Shown here in pieces: positions 16,604-23,791 of a stretch of DNA of 25,127 bases. Under the pieces are notes generated by a model that was not told where the DNA came from, did no database searches, and worked only from the letters and a program-made list of their open reading frames with translations. The first letter of the stretch is position 1. Each line of letters opens with the position of its first letter. Location of the stretch: positions 1 to 25,127 of the forward strand of contig JAYQPQ010000021.1 of NCBI GenBank assembly GCA_038145405.1, written 5' to 3'. The position numbers and the translations under genes were made by a program. The DNA comes from JAYQPQ01 sp038145405 (lineage in GTDB: Bacteria > Pseudomonadota > Gammaproteobacteria > Pseudomonadales > GM7GCV1).

Positions 16604-17455
16604 ATGCTGAGTTACCGCCACAGTTTTCACGCAGGCAATCACGCCGATGTTCTCAAACATCTGGTACTAGTAGCCTTGCTGCGCCACTTGCGACAGAAGG
16701 ACAAGCCCTTCAGTTATATCGACAGTCACGCCGGCGCAGGCATCTACGACCTGCACTCGGCTCAGGCTGGTAAGTTGGGCGAGTTTCGCGACGGCATCGG
16801 CAAGCTCTGGAACAACCCCGCAGACAATCCACTGCTGCAGGATTACCTGCAACAGATTCGCCAGCACAACCCGGACGGCCAACTGCGCTATTACCCCGGC
16901 TCGCCGGCGATTGCTCTTGGCCTGATGCGCGACAGTGATCGCGCTAGCCTGATCGAACTGCACAGCAGCGAATTTCCGCTGCTCAAAGATAATTTCCGCC
17001 GCGACCCGCGCGTTGCCCTGCACCAGCGCGACGCCTTTGAAGGTTTGCTGGCACTGGCGCCACCTAAACCGGCACGCGGGTTGGCGCTGGTTGACCCGGC
17101 CTATGAAGTGAAGGACGACTACACCATGGCCGCCGCCACCCTGGCGGGCCTGCATCGCAAATGGGCGGTAGGCGTACTCTCACTCTGGTATCCCATACTG
17201 GACGGCGACAAGGATCGCAGCGCCCGTCTCAAGCGCAGCCTGCTCGAGGCGCAACCGGACAATCTGTTGGCGATCGAACTGTTGGTGCGTCCGCGCCAAC
17301 ACGAGAGCGGCATGATCGGATCCGGCATGCTGATCATCAATGCGCCCTGGCAGCTAGACGGTCAGATTACTGCCGCGCTGAACGCGCTGGCACCCCAACT
17401 CAGCGCAACGGATGCGCGCGGTGTGCAATGCGAATGGTTGATTGAGCGGGCCTAA
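16604..17455 (+). CDS. rlmJ: RlmJ, 23S rRNA (adenine-2030-N6)-methyltransferase
   Basis: SAM-dependent N6-methylation of A2030 in 23S rRNA. The 283-residue product starts MLSYRHSFHAGNHADVLKH, nearly identical to E. coli RlmJ (280 residues), and keeps DSHAGAGIY (40-48, SAM-binding motif I), QLRYYPGSP (93-101) and LWYPILDG later. At the catalytic motif IV, E. coli has D164-P-P-Y; here residues 164-167 read D-P-A-Y, an unusual change of the second proline, one base away from a Pro codon. The active Asp is kept, so activity is likely but not certain. The ATG at 16604 is fixed by homology; a longer in-frame extension would overlap the oxygenase. It is convergent with the hemG-like remnant. Confidence 0.95.
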   Translation: MLSYRHSFHAGNHADVLKHLVLVALLRHLRQKDKPFSYIDSHAGAGIYDLHSAQAGKLGEFRDGIGKLWNNPADNPLLQDYLQQIRQHNPDGQLRYYPGSPAIALGLMRDSDRASLIELHSSEFPLLKDNFRRDPRVALHQRDAFEGLLALAPPKPARGLALVDPAYEVKDDYTMAAATLAGLHRKWAVGVLSLWYPILDGDKDRSARLKRSLLEAQPDNLLAIELLVRPRQHESGMIGSGMLIINAPWQLDGQITAALNALAPQLSATDARGVQCEWLIERA

Positions 17456-17496
17456 ACCAGGCCTTGCTCTTGAGCGCGTTAGGATCTAACCCTGAG

Positions 17497-18030
17497 TCAT
17501 TTCCCCAGTAAGCGGCGCGCATAGTCCGCAACCTGCTGCCAGTTGGTGTATTCGCAGTCGTGCGACATATCCGTATCCTCGCCAGCCTGGCGGGCAATTC
17601 GGCGCATCACCCACTTCAGCGGGCCCGGGTATTTCGAGTACATCAGTGCGCCGGCAATCATCTCCACGCGGTCAAAGGACACTTCCAACTAGCTGTCCAT
17701 TTTGGCGCGCGCATCGGCCAGCCATTTCTCGCGCAACGCGGCATCCCTGGTCGCGGCACTCAGCAGCACTAGAAAGAAGGCGCGCGGTTTGTGCTGAATA
17801 ATGTCGCGCTGCGCATTGATGCAGTTGACCAGCTCGGCTTCCAGGCCACCGGCGTGCATGGATGTACCAAACACCAGCAAGTCAGCCTGTGCCAGTGCAG
17901 TGGCATCCGGCGGCTCAGCAGCATTCACCAGACGCACCTCAGCACCGTCCGCACGCAGGTGATCGGTCAGGCGCTCGGCAATCTTGGCGGTTTGGCCTTC
18001 GCGCGTGGCATAGCAAAGCAGAATGCGCAT
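17497..18030 (-). pseudogene. HemG-like flavodoxin (protoporphyrinogen oxidase) interrupted by in-frame TAG
   Basis: HemG-type proteins are FMN flavodoxin-like enzymes that oxidise protoporphyrinogen IX in haem synthesis, coupled to quinones. Reading through one amber codon (complement of 17689-17691, codon 114), the frame encodes 177 residues of the right length. The N-terminal FMN loop is ILLCYATREGQTAKIA, then VFGTSMHAGG, then after the stop VEMIAGALMYSKYPGPLKWVMRRIARQAGEDTD and YTNWQQVADYARRLL, all matching HemG order. The ATG at 18030 has a perfect AGGAGG site five bases upstream. The stop could derive from TGG or CAG by one change. A single lesion in an otherwise intact frame means a recent mutation or a sequencing error. 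It follows the alkyltransferase-like gene by 17 bases. Confidence 0.82.
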
Positions 18031-18047
18031 ACGGCCTCCTAGGTTTC

Positions 18048-18344
18048 CTAGCCGCAACGCTGCAGGGAAATTTTTTCGCCGCTGAACAGCACCCCTTCCG
18101 CCTGTAGCCGCGCTTGCTGCTCGAGAAAGGCTTCGCTACCCGAAGGAAAGGCGAGCTTGCCCTGGGCGTTGATCACTCGATGTCAGGGCAGCTGGGTATC
18201 GCGCGGCAGGCGGTTCAAGGTCGCGCCAACCTGACGCGCATAGCCGGTAAAGCCGGCCAACCGTGCCACCTGCCCGTAGGTCGCTACCCGACCGCGCGGG
18301 ATGGAATGCACCACCTGAATAATGTGAAAGGCAAAGTCGGGCAT
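18048..18344 (-). pseudogene. Alkyltransferase-like (ATL/MGMT-family) protein with TGA in the active-site motif
   Basis: Read through one TGA, the frame gives 98 residues matching ATL proteins, which bind O6-alkylguanine and recruit nucleotide excision repair without alkyl transfer. Visible are the IPRGRVATYGQVARLAG helix-turn-helix stretch (15-31), the ARQVGATL arginine-finger region (36-43) and, at 51-57, QLP-stop-HRV followed by INAQGK. In ATLs that position is Trp (PWHRV) and in true alkyltransferases it is the acceptor Cys (PCHRV). The TGA (complement of 18183-18185, codon 54) is one base from either. Length and the LPRDTQLP context favour ATL, hence TGG-to-TGA. The start is at 18344 with a weak site. 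Pseudogene, sequencing error or, less likely, recoding. Confidence 0.78.
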
Positions 18345-18419
18345 CTGCCTAGGATAAGTCGAACATCACATGATGACGATGCCTCCGGCAATGCTATGCC
18401 ACCGTTTCGAATTCCCAGA

Positions 18420-18425
18420 TAGAAT
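18420..18425 (+). promoter_or_regulatory. -10-like box before the small acidic protein
   Basis: TAGAAT lies 22 bases before the ATG at 18448, with a GGAGG ribosome site between them. There is no recognisable -35. It would give a leader of about 16 bases. Weak but consistent with other TAGAAT boxes in the window. Confidence 0.3.
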
Positions 18426-18447
18426 GGGCTCTGCGGAGGTCTCTGCT

Positions 18448-18780
18448 ATGTCGAAAAAACCCAACCCCCAAACCAGCGCTGCCCTGGTCGCCGAGCTCGA
18501 TCAGCTGGTGCATATGCTGAATGGGGGGCCGGAATTACAGCAGGAGCTGCCGCTGCCGCAGGAGCAGGAAGACCAAAGGGGATTGTTCGAATCCGACAAC
18601 AAGCCCGCCAAAAGCGCCTTTGTACCCGTACTGACCTCCATCTACGACACCGACCCCGCCACGGCCGAGGCCGCCCAGCTCGACGCCCTGATTGAAGAGT
18701 TGATCGAGGAGCTGATGCCGCGCTTTGAAACCCTCCTCCGAGCTCGTTTGAAGACACGTCTTAAATCCCCCAAGAAATAA
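18448..18780 (+). CDS. Small acidic protein encoded upstream of valS
   Basis: A 110-residue protein of unknown function. It is polar and acidic in the middle, with a Q/E/L/P-rich stretch (GGPELQQELPLPQEQEDQ, 26-43), and ends in an amphipathic helix (about 76-106) that turns from acidic (LDALIEELIEEL, 78-89) to basic (RARLKTRLKSPKK). No signal peptide or membrane segment is seen, so it is probably cytoplasmic. The ATG at 18448 has GGAGG eight bases upstream; an upstream in-frame ATG at 18370 lacks support. A small hypothetical gene between holC and valS is common in Pseudomonas-like genomes, and this probably corresponds to it. No function should be assumed. Confidence 0.8.
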   Translation: MSKKPNPQTSAALVAELDQLVHMLNGGPELQQELPLPQEQEDQRGLFESDNKPAKSAFVPVLTSIYDTDPATAEAAQLDALIEELIEELMPRFETLLRARLKTRLKSPKK

Positions 18781-18793
18781 GCACTTAGCCCTG

Positions 18794-18799
18794 TATAAT
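18794..18799 (+). promoter_or_regulatory. -10 box of candidate valS promoter
   Basis: A perfect TATAAT occurs 52 bases before the valS ATG, just after the stop of the small acidic protein. The -35 region (around 18771-18776) is poor. The leader (18806-18851) is short and shows no T-box or attenuator-like structure by eye. Confidence 0.5.
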
Positions 18800-18851
18800 T
18801 GCGGTTTTCCGGCGTGTAGTTGCGCCCTCATTTCACCTGAAATTCGAGATC

Positions 18852-21689
18852 ATGCAGAAGACTTTTGACGCCGCTGCCGCCGAACGCCATTGGTACGACA
18901 CCTGGGAGAAGCAGGGCTATTTCAAACCCAGCGAGGGTGACGACACCTACAGCATCGCCATTCCGCCGCCCAATGTGACCGGCAGCCTGCACATGGGCCA
19001 CGCTTTCCAGCACACCCTGATGGATGCGCTGATCCGCTACAACCGCATGCTGGGCAAGAGCACCCTGTGGCAGGTGGGCACCGACCACGCCGGTATCGCC
19101 ACCCAGATGCTGGTGGAACGTAAGCTGCAGAACGAAACCGGCCAGACCCGGCACGACCTGGGTCGCGACGCCTTTATCGACAAAGTGTGGGAGTGGAAGG
19201 CCCAATCGGGTGGCACCATCACGGCGCAGATGCGCCGCCTGGGCAACTCGGTGGATTGGGATCGCGAACGCTTCACCATGGACGAGGGACTGTCCAATGC
19301 CGTATCTGAAGTCTTTATCCGCCTGCATCAGGATGGCCTGATTTACCGCGGCAAACGCCTGGTCAACTGGGACCCCAAACTGCACACCGCCATTTCCGAT
19401 CTGGAAGTGGAGAACAAGGATCAGAAAGGTTTCCTCTGGCACCTGCGCTATCCGCTGGCAGACGGTGCCACGACAGCTGACGGCAAGAATTATCTGGTGG
19501 TCGCCACCACCCGCCCAGAGACCATGCTCGGCGACACCGCCGTGGCCGTGCACCCTGAGGACGAGCGCTATCAGTCGCTGATCGGCAAAGAGATTGCGCT
19601 GCCGCTGGTGAATCGCCGCATCCCGATCCTGGCCGACGACTATGTCGACCGCGAGTTCGGCACCGGCTGCGTGAAGATTACCCCGGCGCACGACTTCAAC
19701 GACTACGAGGTGGGCCAGCGTCATCAGCTGCCCATGATCAATATCTTTACTGCCGACGCCGCCCTGCTCGCCCGTTTCGACGTGCTGGATACTCAGGGCA
19801 AGGCTAGCACGGCCTACCCGGCCGAAGCGCCGGCAGATCTGGCCGGGCTGGACCGCTTTGCCGCGCGCAAGATAGTGATGGAGCAGCTCGAAGCCCTGGG
19901 TCTGGTCGACAAAATCGACGATCACGCCCTCAAGGTGCCCTATGGCGACCGCTCGGGCGTGGTGATCGAACCCTTTCTCACCGACCAGTGGTACGTCAGC
20001 GTCAAGCCGCTGGCGCAACGCGCTGTGGCTGCCGTTGAGAAGGGCGATATCCAGTTTGTGCCCAAATCCTACGAGAACATGTATTTCGCCTGGATGCGCG
20101 ACGTACAGGACTGGTGTATCAGCCGCCAACTCTGGTGGGGCCATCGCATTCCGGCCTGGTACGACGAGAATGGCAACGTCTATGTTGGCCGCTCGGAAGC
20201 CGAAGTCCGCGAAAAATATGATTTGGGCCATATCGCCCTCAAGCAGGACGAGGACGTACTGGACACCTGGTTCAGCTCCGCGCTCTGGACGTTCTCCACC
20301 CTGGGCTGGCCGGATAACACCGAGGATCTCAAGCGCTTTCACCCCACGGATGTGCTGGTTACCGGCTTCGACATCATCTTCTTCTGGGTGGCCCGGATGA
20401 TCATGATGACGCTGCACTTTCTGGATGAAGTGCCGTTCAAGACGGTCTACGTCACCGGACTGATCCGCGACGAGCACGGCCAGAAAATGTCCAAGTCCAA
20501 GGGCAATGTGCTCGACCCGCTGGACATGATCGATGGCATTGGCATCGACGAGCTGGTGGCCAAGCGCACCGCCAACATGATGCAACCGCAGCTGGCCGAG
20601 AAAATCACCAAGGCCACCCGCAAGGAGTTCCCGGAAGGCATTTCCGCCTACGGAACCGATGCCCTGCGCTTTACCCTGGCGGCGCTGGCTTCCACCGGCC
20701 GCGATATCAACTGGGACATGCAGCGCCTGGAAGGCTACCGCAACTTCTGCAACAAGCTGTGGAACGCCGGCCGCTATGTGCTGATGAATTTTGAAAACGT
20801 CGACTTCGATCCGCATGCCGAGGACTACGAACTCAGCCTGGCCGATCGCTGGATTATCAGCCGACTGCAGGAAGCCGAGAAAACGGTCAACGAGGCGATT
20901 CAGTCCTACCGCTTTGATCTGACTGCACGCGCGATTTACGAATTTGTCTGGAACGACTACTGCGACTGGTACGTCGAGCTGTCCAAGCCGGTGTTCTGGT
21001 CAGAAGATAGCAGTGAGGCCCAGAAGCGCGGTACGCGCCGCACCCTGGTTCGCGTGCTGGAAGCCATACTGCGCCTGGCGCACCCCCTGATGCCCTTCAT
21101 CACGGAAGAAATCTGGCAGTCGGTGAAAGGCCTGGCCGGCGTCGAGGGCGACACCATTATGTTGCTGCCCTACCCGCAGCCCCAGCCGGAACGCATTGAC
21201 CCCGAGGCCGTGACTGCGGTGGAATGGGTCAAGGCCGTCATCACCGGCGTGCGCAATATCCGCGGTGAAATGAATATTGCACCGGGCAAGGCATTGCCAC
21301 TGCTGCTGAAGAACGGTTCCAACCAGGACCAACAGGCATTGGAGAACACCCGGGTGCTGCTACAGAAACTGGCCAAGCTGGAATCCATTACCTGGCTCTC
21401 TGCTGGGGAAACGGCACCGCCCTGCGCTACCGCGCTGGTGGGCAGTATGGAGTTGCTGATCCCACTCGCTGGTCTGATTGATGTAACCGCCGAAAAAGAT
21501 CGTCTGCAGAAGGAAATCGCTCGTCTTGAAAGAGAATTGTCACGTTTGGCAGGCAAACTGGAAAACGACAGTTTTGTAGCCAACGCGCCGGCTGATGTGG
21601 TTGCCAAAGAGCAACAGAAGCTGGCGGAGACAAGAGAAGCCCATGAGCGATTACAATCCAAACTCGTTGAGGTCAGCCAGCTCGGCTGA
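18852..21689 (+). CDS. valS: ValS, valyl-tRNA synthetase
   Basis: A class I synthetase that charges tRNA-Val and edits misactivated threonine. The 945-residue length matches E. coli (951). Order: PPPNVTGSLHMGHAFQ with HMGH signature at 47-50; the CP1 editing domain (about 190-330) with TRPETMLGDTAVAVHPEDERY and GTGCVKITPAHDFNDYEVG; WWGHRIPAWY; the KMSKS loop at 545-549 (GQKMSKSKGN); the anticodon-binding helical domain (YEFVWNDYCDWYVEL and later); and a C-terminal coiled coil (about 880-945, KDRLQKEIARLERELSRLAGKL). It starts MQKTFDAAAAERHWYDTW, as expected. The last 15 codons overlap the ppk start. Likely transcribed from the TATAAT at 18794 or from the upstream small gene. Confidence 0.98.
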   Translation: MQKTFDAAAAERHWYDTWEKQGYFKPSEGDDTYSIAIPPPNVTGSLHMGHAFQHTLMDALIRYNRMLGKSTLWQVGTDHAGIATQMLVERKLQNETGQTRHDLGRDAFIDKVWEWKAQSGGTITAQMRRLGNSVDWDRERFTMDEGLSNAVSEVFIRLHQDGLIYRGKRLVNWDPKLHTAISDLEVENKDQKGFLWHLRYPLADGATTADGKNYLVVATTRPETMLGDTAVAVHPEDERYQSLIGKEIALPLVNRRIPILADDYVDREFGTGCVKITPAHDFNDYEVGQRHQLPMINIFTADAALLARFDVLDTQGKASTAYPAEAPADLAGLDRFAARKIVMEQLEALGLVDKIDDHALKVPYGDRSGVVIEPFLTDQWYVSVKPLAQRAVAAVEKGDIQFVPKSYENMYFAWMRDVQDWCISRQLWWGHRIPAWYDENGNVYVGRSEAEVREKYDLGHIALKQDEDVLDTWFSSALWTFSTLGWPDNTEDLKRFHPTDVLVTGFDIIFFWVARMIMMTLHFLDEVPFKTVYVTGLIRDEHGQKMSKSKGNVLDPLDMIDGIGIDELVAKRTANMMQPQLAEKITKATRKEFPEGISAYGTDALRFTLAALASTGRDINWDMQRLEGYRNFCNKLWNAGRYVLMNFENVDFDPHAEDYELSLADRWIISRLQEAEKTVNEAIQSYRFDLTARAIYEFVWNDYCDWYVELSKPVFWSEDSSEAQKRGTRRTLVRVLEAILRLAHPLMPFITEEIWQSVKGLAGVEGDTIMLLPYPQPQPERIDPEAVTAVEWVKAVITGVRNIRGEMNIAPGKALPLLLKNGSNQDQQALENTRVLLQKLAKLESITWLSAGETAPPCATALVGSMELLIPLAGLIDVTAEKDRLQKEIARLERELSRLAGKLENDSFVANAPADVVAKEQQKLAETREAHERLQSKLVEVSQLG

Positions 21690-23775
21690 TCCAGGCACCA
21701 AGGGGAGGCGCTGGGATTTGGAAGCACGCTCGCTATATTTCCCCAAGGAACTCAGTTGGCTGGCCTTTAACGAGCGCGTGCTGCAGGAGGCCGCCGACCC
21801 GCGCAACCCGGTGATTGAGCGGGTGCGCTTTATGGGTATCTTCTCCAACAACCAGGATGAATTTTTCAAGGTGCGGGTGGCCGACCTGCGCCGCTTTACC
21901 ATGCAGGAAGAAAAGCGCTCCGGCACCAAGGCGGCGCGCAAACTACTCAACGAAATCCAGGACAAGGTACGCGCGCTCAGCCGCGAATTCGACCGCATCT
22001 ACGCCGATGTCATGTTGGAGCTGAAGAAGCACAAAATTTACTTTGTCGCGGAACAGGATCTCTCCCCCAAACAAAGCCAATGGCTGAAGGAACACTTCCG
22101 CATCAAGATACTGCGCCACGTGGTGCCCATTCTGATCGAGGACAGCACCAGCCTAGAGAAGGTGCTGGAAGCTGAGGTCTCCTACCTGATCGTGGAGATC
22201 AAGAAGACCGACCGCATCAGCTATGCCGTGATCGACGTACCCGACCGCGTGCCACGTTTTATCAACGTGCCGCCCGATCGCGGCACGGCGCGCAATTACT
22301 TCATGCTGATGGATGAGGTAATTCGCCACTGTCTGGATGAAATTTTCGGCGGCTTTTTCGAATACGACAGCCTCAACGCCTGGTCGATGAAATTTTCGCG
22401 CGACTCGGAATATCGCCTGGGCGACAACGTCGAACACAGCCTGGTGAAGAAGCTGTCGCTCAGCATGAAGCAACGCCTCACCGGCGAGCCCATGCGCCTG
22501 AGCCACGACCGCACCATGCCGCCCGAGATGGTGCAGCTGCTGTGCAGCAAGCTCGGCTTCGAGGATCTCGACAGCATCATTCCCGGTGGTCGCTACCGTA
22601 ATTTTCGCGACTTCATCAAGTTCCCCAACCCGGGTGGTCCGGAACTGGAATTCCCGAAAATGCCGGCGCTGGTCAGCCAGCGCTTTATGCGCAAGCGCAA
22701 TGTCTTCGATGCCATCGACGAAGGCGACATCCTGCTGCACTACCCCTATCACCGCTTCAGCCACTTCACGGAATTTGTGCGCCAGGCGGCCTTTGATCCC
22801 AAGGTCAGCGCTATCAAGATCAATATCTACCGCGCCGCCCCCAACTCGCGCGTGGCCGAATCGCTGTTTGACGCCGTGCGCAACGGCAAGCACGTGTCGG
22901 TCAACATGGAGTTGCGCGCGCGCTTCGATGAGCAGCACAACCTCGACCTGACGGAAAAATTTGTCGACGAAGGTATACGCGTCACCTTTGGCATCCCCAA
23001 CCTGAAGATTCACTCCAAGCTCTGTGTGGTGTCGCGCCAGGTGGATGGCAAGGAGCGCCTCTACACGGTGATCAGCACCGGCAACTTCAACGAAAAGACC
23101 GCCAAGCTCTACACCGACTACGCGCTGTACACCTCGCACCAGGGCATTGGCCAGGAAGTGCGCGACGTCTTTACCTTTATCGATTACAGCTATCGGCAGC
23201 CCAAGCTCAAGTATCTGGTGGTGTCACCCATCAACACGCGCGAATTTATCGAGCGCATGATTCGTCGCGAGATCGAGAACGTGCAGTCCGGTCGCAAGGG
23301 CGCCATCAAGGCCAAGCTCAACAACCTGATCGACGAGAAATTAATCAATGATCTGTACGAAGCCAGCGAGTCCGGCGTAAAGATCGACTTGATCGTGCGC
23401 GGCATGTGCGGACTGCGCGCCGGTGTGCCAGGGCAAAGCTCCAACATTCGGGTGACCAGCATCGTCGGTCGCTTTCTCGAACACGCACGCGTCATGCTGT
23501 TCCACAACAATGGCTACGAAGAGGTCTATATCTCCTCAGCAGACTGGATGAGCCGCAACCTGGACGATCGCGTCGAGGTCACCACACCCATCTTCGATGA
23601 AGCGCTGAAAGATCAGATTCGCGAGGCCTTTGAGCTGCAACTTCAGGACACCGTCAAGGCGCGCCTGGTCGACGCCGACCAGCGCAATGCCTACGTGCCG
23701 CGCGGCAACCAAAAGCGTGTAAACTCCCAGGAGATGATTTACCAACTGCTGGCCCAGCAGGAAAAGCCACGCTGA
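21643..23775 (+). CDS. ppk: Ppk1, polyphosphate kinase
   Basis: Synthesises polyphosphate from ATP via a phosphohistidine intermediate. The 710-residue protein contains the N-terminal domain (FPKELSWLAFNERVLQEAAD and RFMGIFSNNQDEFFKVRVADLRR) and the two phospholipase-D-like catalytic halves with H457 (NLKIHSKLCVVSRQ) and H614 (GRFLEHARVMLFHN), equivalent to E. coli H435 and H592. ISTGNFNEKTAKLYTDYAL and RGMCGLRAGVPGQSSNIRV are further signatures. The ATG at 21643 lies inside valS, giving a 47-base overlap in a different frame; a GGAGACAAGAGAAG purine tract precedes it. The first 25 or so residues are not conserved. The gene is followed after 16 bases by ppx. Confidence 0.97.
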   Translation: MSDYNPNSLRSASSADPGTKGRRWDLEARSLYFPKELSWLAFNERVLQEAADPRNPVIERVRFMGIFSNNQDEFFKVRVADLRRFTMQEEKRSGTKAARKLLNEIQDKVRALSREFDRIYADVMLELKKHKIYFVAEQDLSPKQSQWLKEHFRIKILRHVVPILIEDSTSLEKVLEAEVSYLIVEIKKTDRISYAVIDVPDRVPRFINVPPDRGTARNYFMLMDEVIRHCLDEIFGGFFEYDSLNAWSMKFSRDSEYRLGDNVEHSLVKKLSLSMKQRLTGEPMRLSHDRTMPPEMVQLLCSKLGFEDLDSIIPGGRYRNFRDFIKFPNPGGPELEFPKMPALVSQRFMRKRNVFDAIDEGDILLHYPYHRFSHFTEFVRQAAFDPKVSAIKINIYRAAPNSRVAESLFDAVRNGKHVSVNMELRARFDEQHNLDLTEKFVDEGIRVTFGIPNLKIHSKLCVVSRQVDGKERLYTVISTGNFNEKTAKLYTDYALYTSHQGIGQEVRDVFTFIDYSYRQPKLKYLVVSPINTREFIERMIRREIENVQSGRKGAIKAKLNNLIDEKLINDLYEASESGVKIDLIVRGMCGLRAGVPGQSSNIRVTSIVGRFLEHARVMLFHNNGYEEVYISSADWMSRNLDDRVEVTTPIFDEALKDQIREAFELQLQDTVKARLVDADQRNAYVPRGNQKRVNSQEMIYQLLAQQEKPR

Positions 23776-23791
23776 GAACACTGCTCGCCTC

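Noticed and set aside
17478..17490. Small hairpin GTTAG-GAT-CTAAC between rlmJ and the hemG-like remnant
   Set aside because: Five-base stem without a T-run; too weak to call a terminator.
18828..20816. 662-codon open frame antisense to valS
   Set aside because: It is the complement of a GC-rich, strongly codon-biased gene whose identity (valyl-tRNA synthetase) is certain. The predicted product is low in known motifs and lacks a ribosome site, so it is a coding shadow.
22153..23139. 328-codon open frame antisense to ppk
   Set aside because: His- and Val-rich translation typical of a mirrored frame, opposite the conserved kinase core.
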